Of a DNA stretch of 64,000 bases, positions 9,831-19,520 are shown in pieces (the stretch's first letter is position 1; every line of letters starts with the position of its first letter). Source of the stretch: Undaria pinnatifida (lineage: Eukaryota; Sar; Phaeophyceae; Laminariales; Alariaceae); contig JABAKD010000009.1 in assembly GCA_012845835.1 (NCBI GenBank), positions 6,909,413 through 6,973,412 on the forward strand, in the 5' to 3' direction. Under the pieces are notes generated by a model that was not told the origin of the DNA, did no database searches, and was given only the letters and a program-made list of their open reading frames with translations. Made by a program: the position numbers and the translations under genes.

Positions 9831-10808
9831 AAAAGCATAGAGTTCCCCCGTTCCCACTTCTAACCAACTCGCGGCTACAAACTACAGCGGTTGGGCTGTC
9901 TGCACCGTACGAACCGCACGGTAATCGTGAGCACAGACGAACGCTCATGCTGTCTGGAGTGAAGCTGTCAGAGTGACGACCCGCGGGCATGCCGTGAAAC
10001 AAGAGCAATCGAACCAAAAACCACATTAATACAAATATCAATGATCGCCCCGCCTTCCCGAATTATTTGACAGGATGCAGCGCAGCTTCGACTCCCGTGC
10101 CTGAAAATTGAAAATTGCGGGGGTTCGTTCCCCATGAAGGGTTCGTATACAATTCTTCTACAAACCCTATAAAAATCAGTCACGTAAGTTACATGTTGTA
10201 CTACTACCTCGTAAGAAAACCCTGAAAAAAAGACGATCGCTGCTCTCATGATGATGGTGTGCGTGCGGGTCGTGAGTCCCCGTGTGCCATCCTCCTGCTG
10301 CTGCTGTGGTTCTCCATGGCCGCCTCATCGCCTTAGCTCATTCGGCCCGCTCCTTCGCACTTGCTCTCGTTGACACTCAATTCCAATCGGTTTCGGTTCT
10401 CCCCCGTCCCAAAAAAACAAAATGCTCCACGCAGCTTGCGGTGCTGATCTGAAGAACAAAAAATCTCGTTCAGGGAGAGTTCAATCCGTCTCTTCCCCGC
10501 CTGTCGACGTCCAGTCGCCATCCTCCTTCGTCGTCGAATCCAGCCTCCTGCCGGCGCAGTTCCCTCCACGCAAACCGAGACTGCGCCGTAGCGTGGCTCG
10601 TGGTGGCGCCTGCCTCCGCGCACGAGCATCCCGATTAAGCATTGCTGCTCCGCCGCTGCTGCCTAAGAAGACGCGCGAATCGTAGGTGACCATGCCTAAC
10701 GCACCACGTACGACCCAACTCTACCGCCACGCTTAAGCCTCGCGGCCACACGCAGCAGCAAGAAGGCATCAATCCTTGAGGGTGAGTCCGGCCTTACACA
10801 CGCCCCCC
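9831..10808. other. Unassigned spacer
   Basis: A moderately GC-rich stretch. Frames on both strands around 10330-10690 overlap each other and show no recognisable domain. Confidence 0.3.
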
Positions 10809-10955
10809 CACTCGCTACAAGCCTGCTAGGGCATGCTTCGCAGCATGCCTTACCGAGGCGGCAAGGGGGGACGGAGTACATCCACTCGCTACAAGCCTGC
10901 TAGGGCATGCTTCGCAGCATGCCTTACCGAGGCAGCAAGGGGGAACGGCGTACAT
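10809..10955. repeat. Two ~73-bp tandem copies containing a hairpin
   Basis: The unit CACTCGCTACAAGCCTGC... to ...GTACAT occurs twice with three or four differences. Each unit holds GGCATGCTTCGCAGCATGCC, which folds into an 8-bp stem with a TCGC loop. The second copy abuts a GTR terminus. Confidence 0.85.
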
Positions 10956-11395
10956 GTTATAAAAATAAAAATACACTCCAGCTGTGAGATCGAATATTTT
11001 GTCGAAACTCATCTTTGCAAGCTGTGTGTGATACTCCGATCGCGCGTATTACGGGTTGTGTGTCAGGTCGGCGACTCCCCTTGCAACTACAGTGTAGCTA
11101 CCAGGGTCAACAGGGTGATGTTAGGCAGTCTGTGCGCGGAAACTTTAAAACCTGTTTCTGAGGGGGACAAAATCTGACAGCTAGCTGTGGAAGGAAATGC
11201 ATCAGTTTATCAAGTGAATCCTGTAAGCCGAATATCCGGTGAGGGGAGGGCGGAGTTTTTGAGGACGTGGGGGCCTGATTTTGATCAAAAGGGGGGCGGG
11301 AGGGGGGGGAAGGGGGGAAGGGCACGGGTGGGGCAGGTCTATTTGTGCGTGGAAACTATAAATATTTAGTATTATCTTAAGGTTGTGGTAAACTC
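10956..11395 (+). repeat. GTR copy, plus orientation, truncated
   Basis: Runs from AAAATACACTCCAGCTGTG through the AACTCATC, CGCGCGTATTACGGG, GGCGACTCCCC, CAACAGGGTGATG, AAACTTTAAAACC and TTTTGATCAAAAG blocks to a broken G-rich tract and GTGCGTGGAAACTATAAAT. The distal half of the family is missing. Confidence 0.75.
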
Positions 11396-11489
11396 TAGAC
11401 TGTACAACAAAAAGCGCAGAATAATTATATGTGTATTTTAAAGTGCCAATTATAAGCCATACGGATGCTAGTACGACCGTCATTGAGTA
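11396..11489. other. Unassigned
   Basis: Short AT-rich linker with no recognised feature. Confidence 0.3.
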
Positions 11490-11711
11490 CCATGAATTGC
11501 GTCAGCTTTGATATATGCGTAGACCACCTTGGGCTGTTTGTGTTTTTTTGCTGGGGTATTCCTCAGCTCCAGAGTGACTGAAGCCTGTCCTTTGTGACCA
11601 CGGACTGTATTATGCAAGTTAATGGTGAGAACAACAACAACCATGTTGTTGTTGTCTCACATTTACTCATCATGTCAAACATCTAGAGTCCGTGGTCACA
11701 TAAACGTGCTG
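11490..11711. repeat. TTG/GTGGTCAC repeat in foldback arrangement
   Basis: A minus-oriented copy (GTGACCACGGACT, then GAGAACAACAACAAC) faces a plus-oriented piece (TTGTTGTTGTCTCAC, then AGTCCGTGGTCAC) around 11640. The inner part forms an imperfect hairpin. The right piece is the left half of the repeat split by the copia insertion; its last five bases are one copy of the target duplication. Confidence 0.65.
11707..11711. other. Target-site duplication TGCTG, left copy
   Basis: TGCTG directly precedes the first base of the left LTR and is repeated exactly at 18894-18898. A 5-bp duplication is normal for Ty1/copia integration. Confidence 0.95.
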
Positions 11712-12130
11712 TGTGAATAACCTGTGAACACAATGGTTGTGTGAAGGCTCTGTCTTCTATGCGAAGAGATGCAGAGGTGGCACCGAAGTGTCTGTTAAGA
11801 TCACTTGTGATAAGAAAGATAAAGGATAGTTTGGAAAGGGCGCTTGAGGCCAAAAAGAGAAGAAGAGTTGGGAAAGTTGGGAGAGTTGGGAGAGTTGGGA
11901 GAGTGATCATGGTGGGGTGCATCACCACCTGATCATCACGGAACAATGCCCATAGTACGGTAGAATACCGGGACAACGGGACAACCTTAACATACTCAAA
12001 TCTACGTTTACATCTAGGTTACACCGAAGATTCAACGTAAGATTCAACTTAAGATTCAACTGCATATCTTATTCGTGCGAATAGACTGCGCATTAACTTA
12101 GATTTGAATCCAAGGTTCATACTTTTAACA
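11712..12130 (-). repeat. Copia 3' LTR
   Basis: 419 bp, TGTGAATAAC...TTTTAACA on the plus strand. It contains a 10-bp tandem run (AGTTGGGAGA-like, four units near 11868-11905) and a 12-bp run (TAAGATTCAACT-like, three units near 12025-12062). These are also present in the other LTR. Confidence 0.96.
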
Positions 12131-12139
12131 CACCCCCGT
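12131..12139 (-). promoter_or_regulatory. Copia polypurine tract
   Basis: Minus strand ACGGGGGTG directly precedes the TGTTAAAAG start of the 3' LTR. This is where plus-strand DNA synthesis of an LTR element would be primed. Short, but in the exact expected place. Confidence 0.75.
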
Positions 12140-13516
12140 AATGCGAAGTCAGATTGCTAGAGAAGCCTCATACTTAGAAAACAAATTCGTAAAATAATCA
12201 AAAACAAATGGGTCTCATATCCGGTCGGGTGTATCAACCGCCGCAATATGGATGTATCCATGTTATCCACACATTCTACAAAAAATAAAACGTTACAAGA
12301 AAAGATACGTATAAAAATTACGCTTGGTGTAATTACCAGCGATAAATACCCTACCTAGTAGATAAAACGCAAAGAGTCGTCTACTGGGTTTTAAACACGC
12401 TTTCTGAATTGTACCAAATAGATAAACAATACTAGACAAATAAAAAGAATTGTGAACAAGTGTCCATTACGACAAATAAAACATTCTCACTATTCAGTTG
12501 TTTGTTTAATACACTTACGTACTTCCGCAAAAAACAAAACATTAGGAAGCAGGTAGAACAAGTACTGATAGTACTGTAACAAACTATGGTGGGTGTAGTC
12601 ATATTCCATCAACGAGCTATATCCCCCAAAAAAAAAAAAGAAGAAACAAACAAACAAACTAACGAACAAACAAAGGTCGCTGCTGTAAGTTAACCACGCC
12701 ACTTCAATATGATCCTAGGATACGCATATAACGATAAACTGTCTGATACAAATCGTATGCTGAAGAGCATAAGAGAGACAGTCCTTTGTGAGCCTTTTTT
12801 ACTCCTAAATGCTGGAATATATACTCGTACGCATTTTCCGGTAGAACATGGCTTACTGCTGTACGATCGTTGACATAGTTCATACGACCCATAGTTCCAC
12901 CTTTACTAATACGTAACTGGCGAGCAGTTGTAACTTTATAGTTGACAAAGAACTGCTGCACTAAGTAATATTCTCTACTTAAGTATCAATTTCAACCGTA
13001 CCCACAATGCCAGCGCCTGTCCCCGATTGTAGACGGGAGTGCCGTTCGGGTAGCTGTTGATGGAGCTGTTCTGTATAGAAGGTCACGGACGGCTGAAGAA
13101 GCGCTTGGACAGAGACGAGGAGAAAGGTTGTGATGCGATGTGTCGTACGTCGGCCTTGTTCTTCCCAGGTCCATTGCAGTCTCGTGGTTGAAGTATAATA
13201 GGCGAATCGCTTGTCGATATATTGCCTATTCGGTTTGTGCGTAACGCGCTTCTCCGTCCTCGGTACATCGCGGTTTGTCGGATATTGAAAAGTCCGATAG
13301 CACGCGGTAGAATCCGGTCATACACCGTACACGGCAGAATCAAAAACAGGCTTCATTTTTTCCCACTTATGAAACGCCGCGATCTCGTATGGAACTCCAT
13401 GAAACAATGATTTTTGTGATCATGGGGGTTGCCTGAGATATTTTACAAGGCCGTCGCGATGGTCAAAGGCGGTCTTGCGAGATGGAGCTGTAGTTGCGGC
13501 TTCAAGGTGTTGGAGC
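12140..13516 (-). other. Copia 3' non-coding region
   Basis: About 1.4 kb between the gag-pol stop and the polypurine tract, long for a copia element. Minus-strand frames of 85 and 86 codons (12704-12961, 13083-13343) lack recognisable domains, and there is no clear envelope-like feature. A poly-A tract near 12627 makes a spurious F-rich frame. Confidence 0.6.
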
Positions 13517-16500
13517 TTAGAAGGAGTTCTCCGTGCTGAAGTCGTTGATCTTCGAGCAGAGGTCGTTGAAGGTTGGCTTATCACAAAATTTGGTGAGGAT
13601 ATCAGCAAGCTGATTTTTCGAAGAGACGAACTCGGTGATTACGATTCTGTCCGTTATCCAGTGCCTCAGAGCTGCAAATCTTATTGCAATGTGTTTGCTC
13701 CGGTTGGAATAATTGCCGTTCGCTGAAAGAAGAAGTGCTCCTCTGTTGTCGGAAGATATCCTGAAGCTCCTGAAGTTCGGCCATCCTAGCTCCCCAAGGA
13801 TTCCTGATAGGTAAAGTCCATTTTTCGCGCAGGTGTTCAGAGCTATGAGTTCCGCTTCGGTTGTGCTTTGAGCAGTGATTTTTTGTAGCTGACTCGAGAA
13901 GTTGATGAGTCCTCCGGCCAAGAAGAACATCGACCCGGTAGTAGACCTCATCTTTTTAGGGTCTCCCATACCATACGAAGCGTCGCAGTATCCGGTAAGA
14001 TCGAAGCTGCTGCCCCTTTTGTACACAATAGCCAGATTAGGTGTTCCTCGAAGGTATCGAAGGATCCTTTTAACCGCTGCCATATGCACCGATGTGGGTT
14101 TTGCCATGTGACGAGCTGCTTGCATCGTGCTGAACGCCACGTCGTACCTCGTGCATTGGGTAAGAAATATAAGACTTCCTACAATGGCTTGATAGAGCTT
14201 AGTCATTGCCTCGTTTAGAAGCACGCTTCCTTCCGGCTGTGCGCATAGTTCCTTTCCTATTCCGGGTACGTGTACCGGGTTGCAGTCACTCATGTTGAAA
14301 CGCTTGAGTACCGAAAGTGTGTACTGACCTTGACTGAGTTCGATCGTTCCGGCTGCCTTGTCGCGCTTAACTTCAATGCCCAGAATTTGAGACACATCCC
14401 CGAGATCAGTCATAGCGAATTTTTCCATAAGCTCACGTCGAACCTCGGCCATGCTTGCATTTGATGGTCCAGTGATGAGCAAGTCGTCGACGAAGAGAGT
14501 TAGCATGATGTATGTGTTCCCACTTCCCTTTGTGTATACGCAGGAATCAGATGCTGTCGGCGTGAACCCCATTTTACGCAAGTCCTTGTCAATGGTGCTG
14601 TTCCAAACGCTTGGTGATTGGCGAAGTCCATATAAGCTTTTGCGCAGTTTCATTACCAGCGGTCGGTTGGTTCTCTCGTCTATCGTTTCAAAGCCTGGTG
14701 CTTGCTTGGTGTAGACGTCCTCTTCAAGTTTACCGTTGAGAAATGCAGTTTGTACGTCCATGGCCAAAACTCGCCAATCCCTTGATGCCGCTATAGCCAG
14801 AAGAAGACGCTGACTTTCAATACGACAAACAGGAGCGAAAGTAGTGAAGCAATCCAGTCCATGCTGTTGAGCCCAACCTTGTACCACGAGCCTTGCTTTA
14901 AAACGTCCGTCTGTTTTAACTCGAAATACCCACCGCGTTCCAATGATGGAGCAGCCCGGAGGAACCTTGGTGAATGGAATTAAATCGGCGACCTCGTGCT
15001 CATCGAGACTTTTGAGCTCCTTACGCATGGCTGCTTCCCATTCTTCTGCCTGTGGTGAGGCCATAGCTTGCGCGTACGTGTTGGGTACCGAAATAGAAGC
15101 CGGAGGATTTATTTTATCCATGCCGACAGCCCCAATATACTGCGAGACAGCCTCGAACTGCTGTTTCGGGGAATCTAGGCATTGAAGTGCCTGCTGACGC
15201 GCTTTCGCTTGAGAAGTGGATGAGCGCAGCCTCATATGAAACGGCTTGCTGCCGGTTGCGTCGGTGTCGCTAGTTTCTAGCGATGAGATACCATGTTTGA
15301 TGCTCTGATAGTCGTCCATAAAATCCGAGCCTGACTCCAAATCGAAATCAGGGACTTCAGGTTCTTCTTGCCCCCCCGAGTCTGCTGTTGGTAGAACAGT
15401 AGGCGGCTCTTCGATGAAGGAGACGTTGCGCGAGCTTGAAATTCTTCCCGAGTAGCGATCATACACGCGGAAGGTAGGTCTGTCGCTGTCGTAGCCGACG
15501 AGAACACCTTCCCAAGCCTTTGGTTGAAGCTTGGTGGTGTACCCTTCAACGTGCACAAATGCCCGAGTGCCGATAATCCTCAAAAATGAGAGGTCTGCAT
15601 GCTTCCCGAACATACGATGGTAGGGTGTGTCGCCGCCGATTGCCGCGTGTGGTAATCGGTTAATTAGAAAAACTGCTGTCGAAGCTATTTCTCCCCATAA
15701 AGGTTTAGGAAGGTGTGCCTCATTGAGTAAACAGCGAGTCATGTCCATAATAGTACGCCCGTCCCGTTCTGAAACACCGTTCTGCTGCGGTGTGTACGGA
15801 GCCGAGAACTGTTGACGAATTCCAGTTGATTTGCAATATTCCTGAAAGCTGCGGGATGTGTATTCGCCGCCATTATCAGAACGTAGATGCTGCACCCTTA
15901 GCCCTAGAGGGATGGCTAGATCTTGAATGAATCTGCCGAGGGTGTGTAGCGTGTCACTTTTCTTTTCGATGAAGTAGACAGCTTTTAGCCGGCTGTGATG
16001 GTCGGTATACTTTGCCATGTAGGCGTATCCTCCGATCGCCTTGGGCGTCACAGGTCCGAGCAGGTCAGTACTCACCAGCTTTAAACGTTCGCTGGAAGGG
16101 TCAGGCCGCGATGTTTTAGGGTGATTCTGTTGTGTGCTCTTGTTGATTTTGCACGTTTCACAGGCCGACAGAGTATCTGAAAAATTCACCCCACACTCTG
16201 CAATGTCCTTCACCTTGGACATCACCTGCCCATTGGGGTGACCCAACCTCTTGTGCCAGATATTAGCTGGAACGGTTTTTGGCAGGGAAGTCGCTTTAGG
16301 AGTCGTCGTAGCATGAACAGCGAGGACGGTTTCCGGCTTAAAGTGTTTTCCGGAGATGGTCGGGAACGCCGTCTCAGGTGTTCGGCTGGTTGCACCAGTG
16401 GTGAGGTCGAGATGGTACAAAGAAGGGCAGTGGCTGTCCTTTCGTAAAGGTATAGCAAAAGCACCCATGTCAAGATACGACTGCGTGGCGATTATCATTG

Positions 16501-18169
16501 TGACCCCTCTCGCAGCAGCTGATCCCCCTGAAAATAAGTGCCTGCCTAGCCCAGGTACGATCGTGACAGGAAGCTGTACAGAGTGCTTAGAGCCTATGTG
16601 GTCCAACACTTGTACGACCAAAACCCCTTGACCAACGCCATAAAGGCGATGGTTTCCCGCTACGTTGATTATTACGGGAGGGTCCAGCTGCACGTAGTGG
16701 TTCATTTTATGTTCAATGCCCGGTAGAAGCTGATTGTCGATGAAGTGGCTAGACGCTCCGCTGTCCGCAGTCATGGAGAAGTCGACGGGCTGCGCGGCGA
16801 TCTTGATCGGAGGTGCGGCGATGAAAGAATAACCTATACCAACTGGAGGTGAGGATGGACAGGAAGGAGTCGCGAAGGACGTAGAAGTAGCTGCTGTAGT
16901 CGCAGCCGCAGTAGAAGTGGATGGAGCATGTATCTCTGGGACGTAAGCTTCCATTTGCGTTGTTGACGTTGGAGTTGTGGCGGTATTGGCGTGAGCGCTG
17001 CGGTTGTTATTATGCCGGCCATTTTGTTGACCAGGACGAGGGCGACGGGTTATATTGTCGTCCCGCATTTGAGACCGACAGTCGCTATTATCGTGGCGAT
17101 CGGTATTATGCAGGCTACACCACGAATTCTTTCGAGGTGTCGGGGGAGGTTTCTTTCCCGATATTTTTCCCTTGCGTTTAAAGCAATTTTGGAATCGATG
17201 GCCTGGCTTTTTGCAGTGTGAACAGGTCACTACTGCTGAGGGTGTCGACGTGACTACCATCGCAGATTCACGCCCCTTCGCTTTTCGCAAAGGCCCGTTT
17301 CGCATAGCTCTATTGGCGTACATATTACGCATTGTTATCACAGCTCGGTCGAGTGTGAAGTCATCATCTGCTTCAGCGCTATATTTGACTTGCACGTATT
17401 CATCCGTGAGTCCTTCTAGCACTATGTCCAGTATGCTGTCATCATTGAATACCTCTCCCATGTCCACCAATTCATCCCGTAAATAGTATACTTCATTTAT
17501 AAATACGTCTGGGTCTTGCCCATCCGTCATGACCATATGCGATAGTTGTTGTTTGAGTATACGTCTACGTTGGCGGGTGGAATTTTGATACTTTCTAACC
17601 ATACCATCCCAAGCAGCTTTTCCATTCGCAAGTTCACCTCGTTTGGGCTTGAATTGTAGAAGAAAGCTGGCCGCCGCTCCCGATGTACTCAGGAACAAGA
17701 AGTCGAACAGAAGACGATTGTCGCGGTGCCAGTGCTTGATGTCTTCCAAATTCGAGATGTTGTCATCCGTGGCCCATAAAACTGATGTTGCGGCTGGGAG
17801 TGTAGAATATCCTGAAGATGATGGTGGCAGATGCGCCGTGACCACGGGAGTACTCCCTGCGTCCGGCTGTACATTTTCTGCCGTATCAGCCGGGGGTGTT
17901 TCCCCGGACTGAATGTCCGTTTCGTCAGCGGCCTGGCTGCGAGTTACAGCTCGTGAAGGCCTACTTCTTCTAGAAGATGGACGAGGACTAACTAGTTCGG
18001 GCTCGGGGCAAGGTCGCCCTTCCAGGATATCAGAGATCCCGGCATGACGCATACTTATCACGGACTGAGCCGTGCGTTTCCATACATCGAACTTAAGCCC
18101 ATTAAATTTGCCGTTGAGAGCTCTAACGAGCTTGTCTACCGCATCACCTGCTTTCGTGGACTCTCCCAT
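13517..18169 (-). CDS. Copia Gag-Pol polyprotein, intact
   Basis: One 1550-residue frame with all Ty1/copia domains in order: Gag (about 1-300, UBN2-like around 185-290); CCHC zinc knuckle 316-329 (CSHCKKPGHRFQNC) followed by a second Cys/His cluster at 351-364; a low-complexity Thr/Ser/Ala linker; aspartic protease with DSG at 469-471; integrase zinc-binding H639, H644, C670, C673; integrase core D702, D765, E801 with 35 residues between the last two; reverse transcriptase with catalytic D1138 and FVDD at 1226-1229 (F replaces the commoner Y); and RNase H with D1396, E1438 and D1474, ending with the LADILTK motif. Integrase precedes reverse transcriptase, the defining copia order. The chosen ATG follows the leader repeat directly, and there is no gag/pol frameshift. 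Likely active, from sequence only. Confidence 0.96.
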   Translation of the reverse strand: MGESTKAGDAVDKLVRALNGKFNGLKFDVWKRTAQSVISMRHAGISDILEGRPCPEPELVSPRPSSRRSRPSRAVTRSQAADETDIQSGETPPADTAENVQPDAGSTPVVTAHLPPSSSGYSTLPAATSVLWATDDNISNLEDIKHWHRDNRLLFDFLFLSTSGAAASFLLQFKPKRGELANGKAAWDGMVRKYQNSTRQRRRILKQQLSHMVMTDGQDPDVFINEVYYLRDELVDMGEVFNDDSILDIVLEGLTDEYVQVKYSAEADDDFTLDRAVITMRNMYANRAMRNGPLRKAKGRESAMVVTSTPSAVVTCSHCKKPGHRFQNCFKRKGKISGKKPPPTPRKNSWCSLHNTDRHDNSDCRSQMRDDNITRRPRPGQQNGRHNNNRSAHANTATTPTSTTQMEAYVPEIHAPSTSTAAATTAATSTSFATPSCPSSPPVGIGYSFIAAPPIKIAAQPVDFSMTADSGASSHFIDNQLLPGIEHKMNHYVQLDPPVIINVAGNHRLYGVGQGVLVVQVLDHIGSKHSVQLPVTIVPGLGRHLFSGGSAAARGVTMIIATQSYLDMGAFAIPLRKDSHCPSLYHLDLTTGATSRTPETAFPTISGKHFKPETVLAVHATTTPKATSLPKTVPANIWHKRLGHPNGQVMSKVKDIAECGVNFSDTLSACETCKINKSTQQNHPKTSRPDPSSERLKLVSTDLLGPVTPKAIGGYAYMAKYTDHHSRLKAVYFIEKKSDTLHTLGRFIQDLAIPLGLRVQHLRSDNGGEYTSRSFQEYCKSTGIRQQFSAPYTPQQNGVSERDGRTIMDMTRCLLNEAHLPKPLWGEIASTAVFLINRLPHAAIGGDTPYHRMFGKHADLSFLRIIGTRAFVHVEGYTTKLQPKAWEGVLVGYDSDRPTFRVYDRYSGRISSSRNVSFIEEPPTVLPTADSGGQEEPEVPDFDLESGSDFMDDYQSIKHGISSLETSDTDATGSKPFHMRLRSSTSQAKARQQALQCLDSPKQQFEAVSQYIGAVGMDKINPPASISVPNTYAQAMASPQAEEWEAAMRKELKSLDEHEVADLIPFTKVPPGCSIIGTRWVFRVKTDGRFKARLVVQGWAQQHGLDCFTTFAPVCRIESQRLLLAIAASRDWRVLAMDVQTAFLNGKLEEDVYTKQAPGFETIDERTNRPLVMKLRKSLYGLRQSPSVWNSTIDKDLRKMGFTPTASDSCVYTKGSGNTYIMLTLFVDDLLITGPSNASMAEVRRELMEKFAMTDLGDVSQILGIEVKRDKAAGTIELSQGQYTLSVLKRFNMSDCNPVHVPGIGKELCAQPEGSVLLNEAMTKLYQAIVGSLIFLTQCTRYDVAFSTMQAARHMAKPTSVHMAAVKRILRYLRGTPNLAIVYKRGSSFDLTGYCDASYGMGDPKKMRSTTGSMFFLAGGLINFSSQLQKITAQSTTEAELIALNTCAKNGLYLSGILGELGWPNFRSFRISSDNRGALLLSANGNYSNRSKHIAIRFAALRHWITDRIVITEFVSSKNQLADILTKFCDKPTFNDLCSKINDFSTENSF

Positions 18170-18366
18170 GGTGATGCTGATGCTGATGCTGATGCTGATG
18201 CTGATGCTGATCGCTGATGCTGATGCTGATGCTGATGCTGATGCTGATGCTGATGCTGATCGCTGATGCTGTAGCTGATGCTGATGCTGATCGCTGATGC
18301 TGATGCTGATGCTGTAGCTGATGCTGATGCTGTAGCTGATGCTGTAGCTGTAGCTGATGCTGTAGC
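18170..18366 (-). repeat. Hexamer microsatellite in the copia leader
   Basis: A TGATGC array (GCATCA in element sense) with interspersed TGATCGC and TGTAGC variants fills the leader up to the gag start codon. Open frames through it on both strands are repeat products and not genes. Confidence 0.9.
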
Positions 18367-18461
18367 CGGCTTAATGGAGGTTTCTCTCAAACTTTCCGGT
18401 AAGATGCGACAAGCTTCAATGAGAAGTCGCTTGGTGCCGATCGATGTTTATATCGAAGATC

Positions 18462-18474
18462 GAGGCTCATAACC
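18462..18474 (-). promoter_or_regulatory. Copia primer-binding site (Met tRNA anticodon loop)
   Basis: In element sense GGTTATGAGCCTC begins at the first base inside the 5' LTR. The complementary RNA GAGGCUCAUAACC contains the seven-base loop CUCAUAA with anticodon CAU, flanked by GG and CC that would close the anticodon stem. It lacks the TGG that pairs with a tRNA CCA end. Priming from a cleaved Met-tRNA 5' half is known for Drosophila copia, and this fits that mode. Confidence 0.75.
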
Positions 18475-18893
18475 TGTGAATAACCTGTGAACACAATGGT
18501 TGTGTGAAGGCTCTGTCTTCTATGCGAAGAGATGCAGAGGTGGCACCGAAGTGTCTGTTAAGATCACTTGTGATAAGAAAGATAAAGGATAGTTTGGAAA
18601 GGGCGCTTGAGGCCAAAAAGAGAAGAAGAGTTGGGAAAGTTGGGAGAGTTGGGAGAGTTGGGAGAGTGATCATGGTGGGGTGCATCACCACCTGATCATC
18701 ACGGAACAATGCCCATAGTACGGTAGAATACCGGGACAACGGGACAACCTTAACATACTCAAATCTACGTTTACATCTAGGTTACACCGAAGATTCAACG
18801 TAAGATTCAACTCAAGATTCAACTGCATATCTTATTCGTGCGAATAGACTGCGCATTAACTTAGATTTGAATCCAAGGTTCATACTTTTAACA
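18475..18893 (-). repeat. Copia 5' LTR
   Basis: 419 bp, equal to the 3' LTR apart from C at 18813. It should carry the promoter and polyadenylation signals for the element; I could not single out a convincing TATA box. Confidence 0.96.
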
Positions 18894-18898
18894 TGCTG
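18894..18898. other. Target-site duplication TGCTG, right copy
   Basis: Matches 11707-11711 exactly. Confidence 0.95.
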
Positions 18899-19060
18899 GA
18901 GGTCTATTTTAATAGGAAGATCCGAAAAACCAAATGAAATCAAAACTCGTACGGGAAATACTACGCTTTCTCGCCTAAAAACGCACGATACGAAGGGGGC
19001 GCACAAGTGAAATGATCCAATGTGCAAACTGAACTCACATGGCCGCGGGTATCCATTCTG
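18894..19060 (+). repeat. Right half of the repeat split by copia
   Basis: Continues the sequence that ends at 11711. It aligns with 9659-9815 through AATAGGAAGATCCGAAAAAC, GGGAAATACTACGCT and CTCACATGGCCGCGGGT, with a few substitutions. Confidence 0.85.
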
Positions 19061-19394
19061 TTGCTGACGTATGTATGTTGTGCCTGTCGTACCCAGTACT
19101 AGGGCATGACATTGCGTTGTCGAATGCATTACGATGCATTATCTCTGTGTCGTGGCTTGTGACCACAGAGCTGATCTTTCTAGGGTGAAGAATCAGTACG
19201 GACAATGGGTGTGCTGGATGTCGACGAGTAGAAAAACGGTTTAATGTGAAGAACACACACACACACACACTCAATCAACTACGGCACCAAAAAACTATAT
19301 ACAGGTTTCAGAATGCAATGTGTTATACCAACCGCTGTACAAACCAAATTAGTGAGCATGCAACTTTTTCGCCAAGTGAGCAGTAAACATAAAG
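19061..19394. other. Unassigned spacer with (CA)n
   Basis: An ACACACAC microsatellite lies at about 19252-19270. No gene recognised. Confidence 0.35.
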
Positions 19395-19520
19395 ATATAT
19401 AACGAGGACACACAACCCGTAATACGCGCGATCGGAGTATCACACACAGCTTGCAAAGATGAGTTTCGACAAAATATTCGATCTCACAGCTGGAGCGTAT
19501 TTTCATTTTTTACAATAAAA
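19395..19520 (-). repeat. GTR terminal fragment, minus orientation
   Basis: Runs from ACACACAACCCGTAATACGC through GATCGGAGTATCACACACAG and GATGAGTTTCGACAAAATAT to GATCTCACAGCTGGAGCGTA, then an AT-rich end. Only the outer ~120 bp of the family is present. Confidence 0.75.

Larger units (their letters stand above)
11712..18893 (-). mobile_element. Complete Ty1/copia LTR retrotransposon
   Basis: A 7182-bp element read on the minus strand. It has two 419-bp LTRs with TG/CA ends, a TGCTG target duplication, a primer site next to the right (5') LTR, a repetitive leader, one gag-pol frame, about 1.4 kb of 3' non-coding sequence and a polypurine tract next to the left (3') LTR. By my alignment the LTRs differ only at 12050 (T) versus 18813 (C), and gag-pol has no stop or frameshift. 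The element is therefore young and could be autonomous. The uninterrupted paralogue of its insertion site is at 9595-9830. Confidence 0.97.

Noticed and set aside
18072-18472. Met/Leu and Ala/Asp repeat frames on both strands
   Set aside because: Translations of the hexamer microsatellite in the copia leader.
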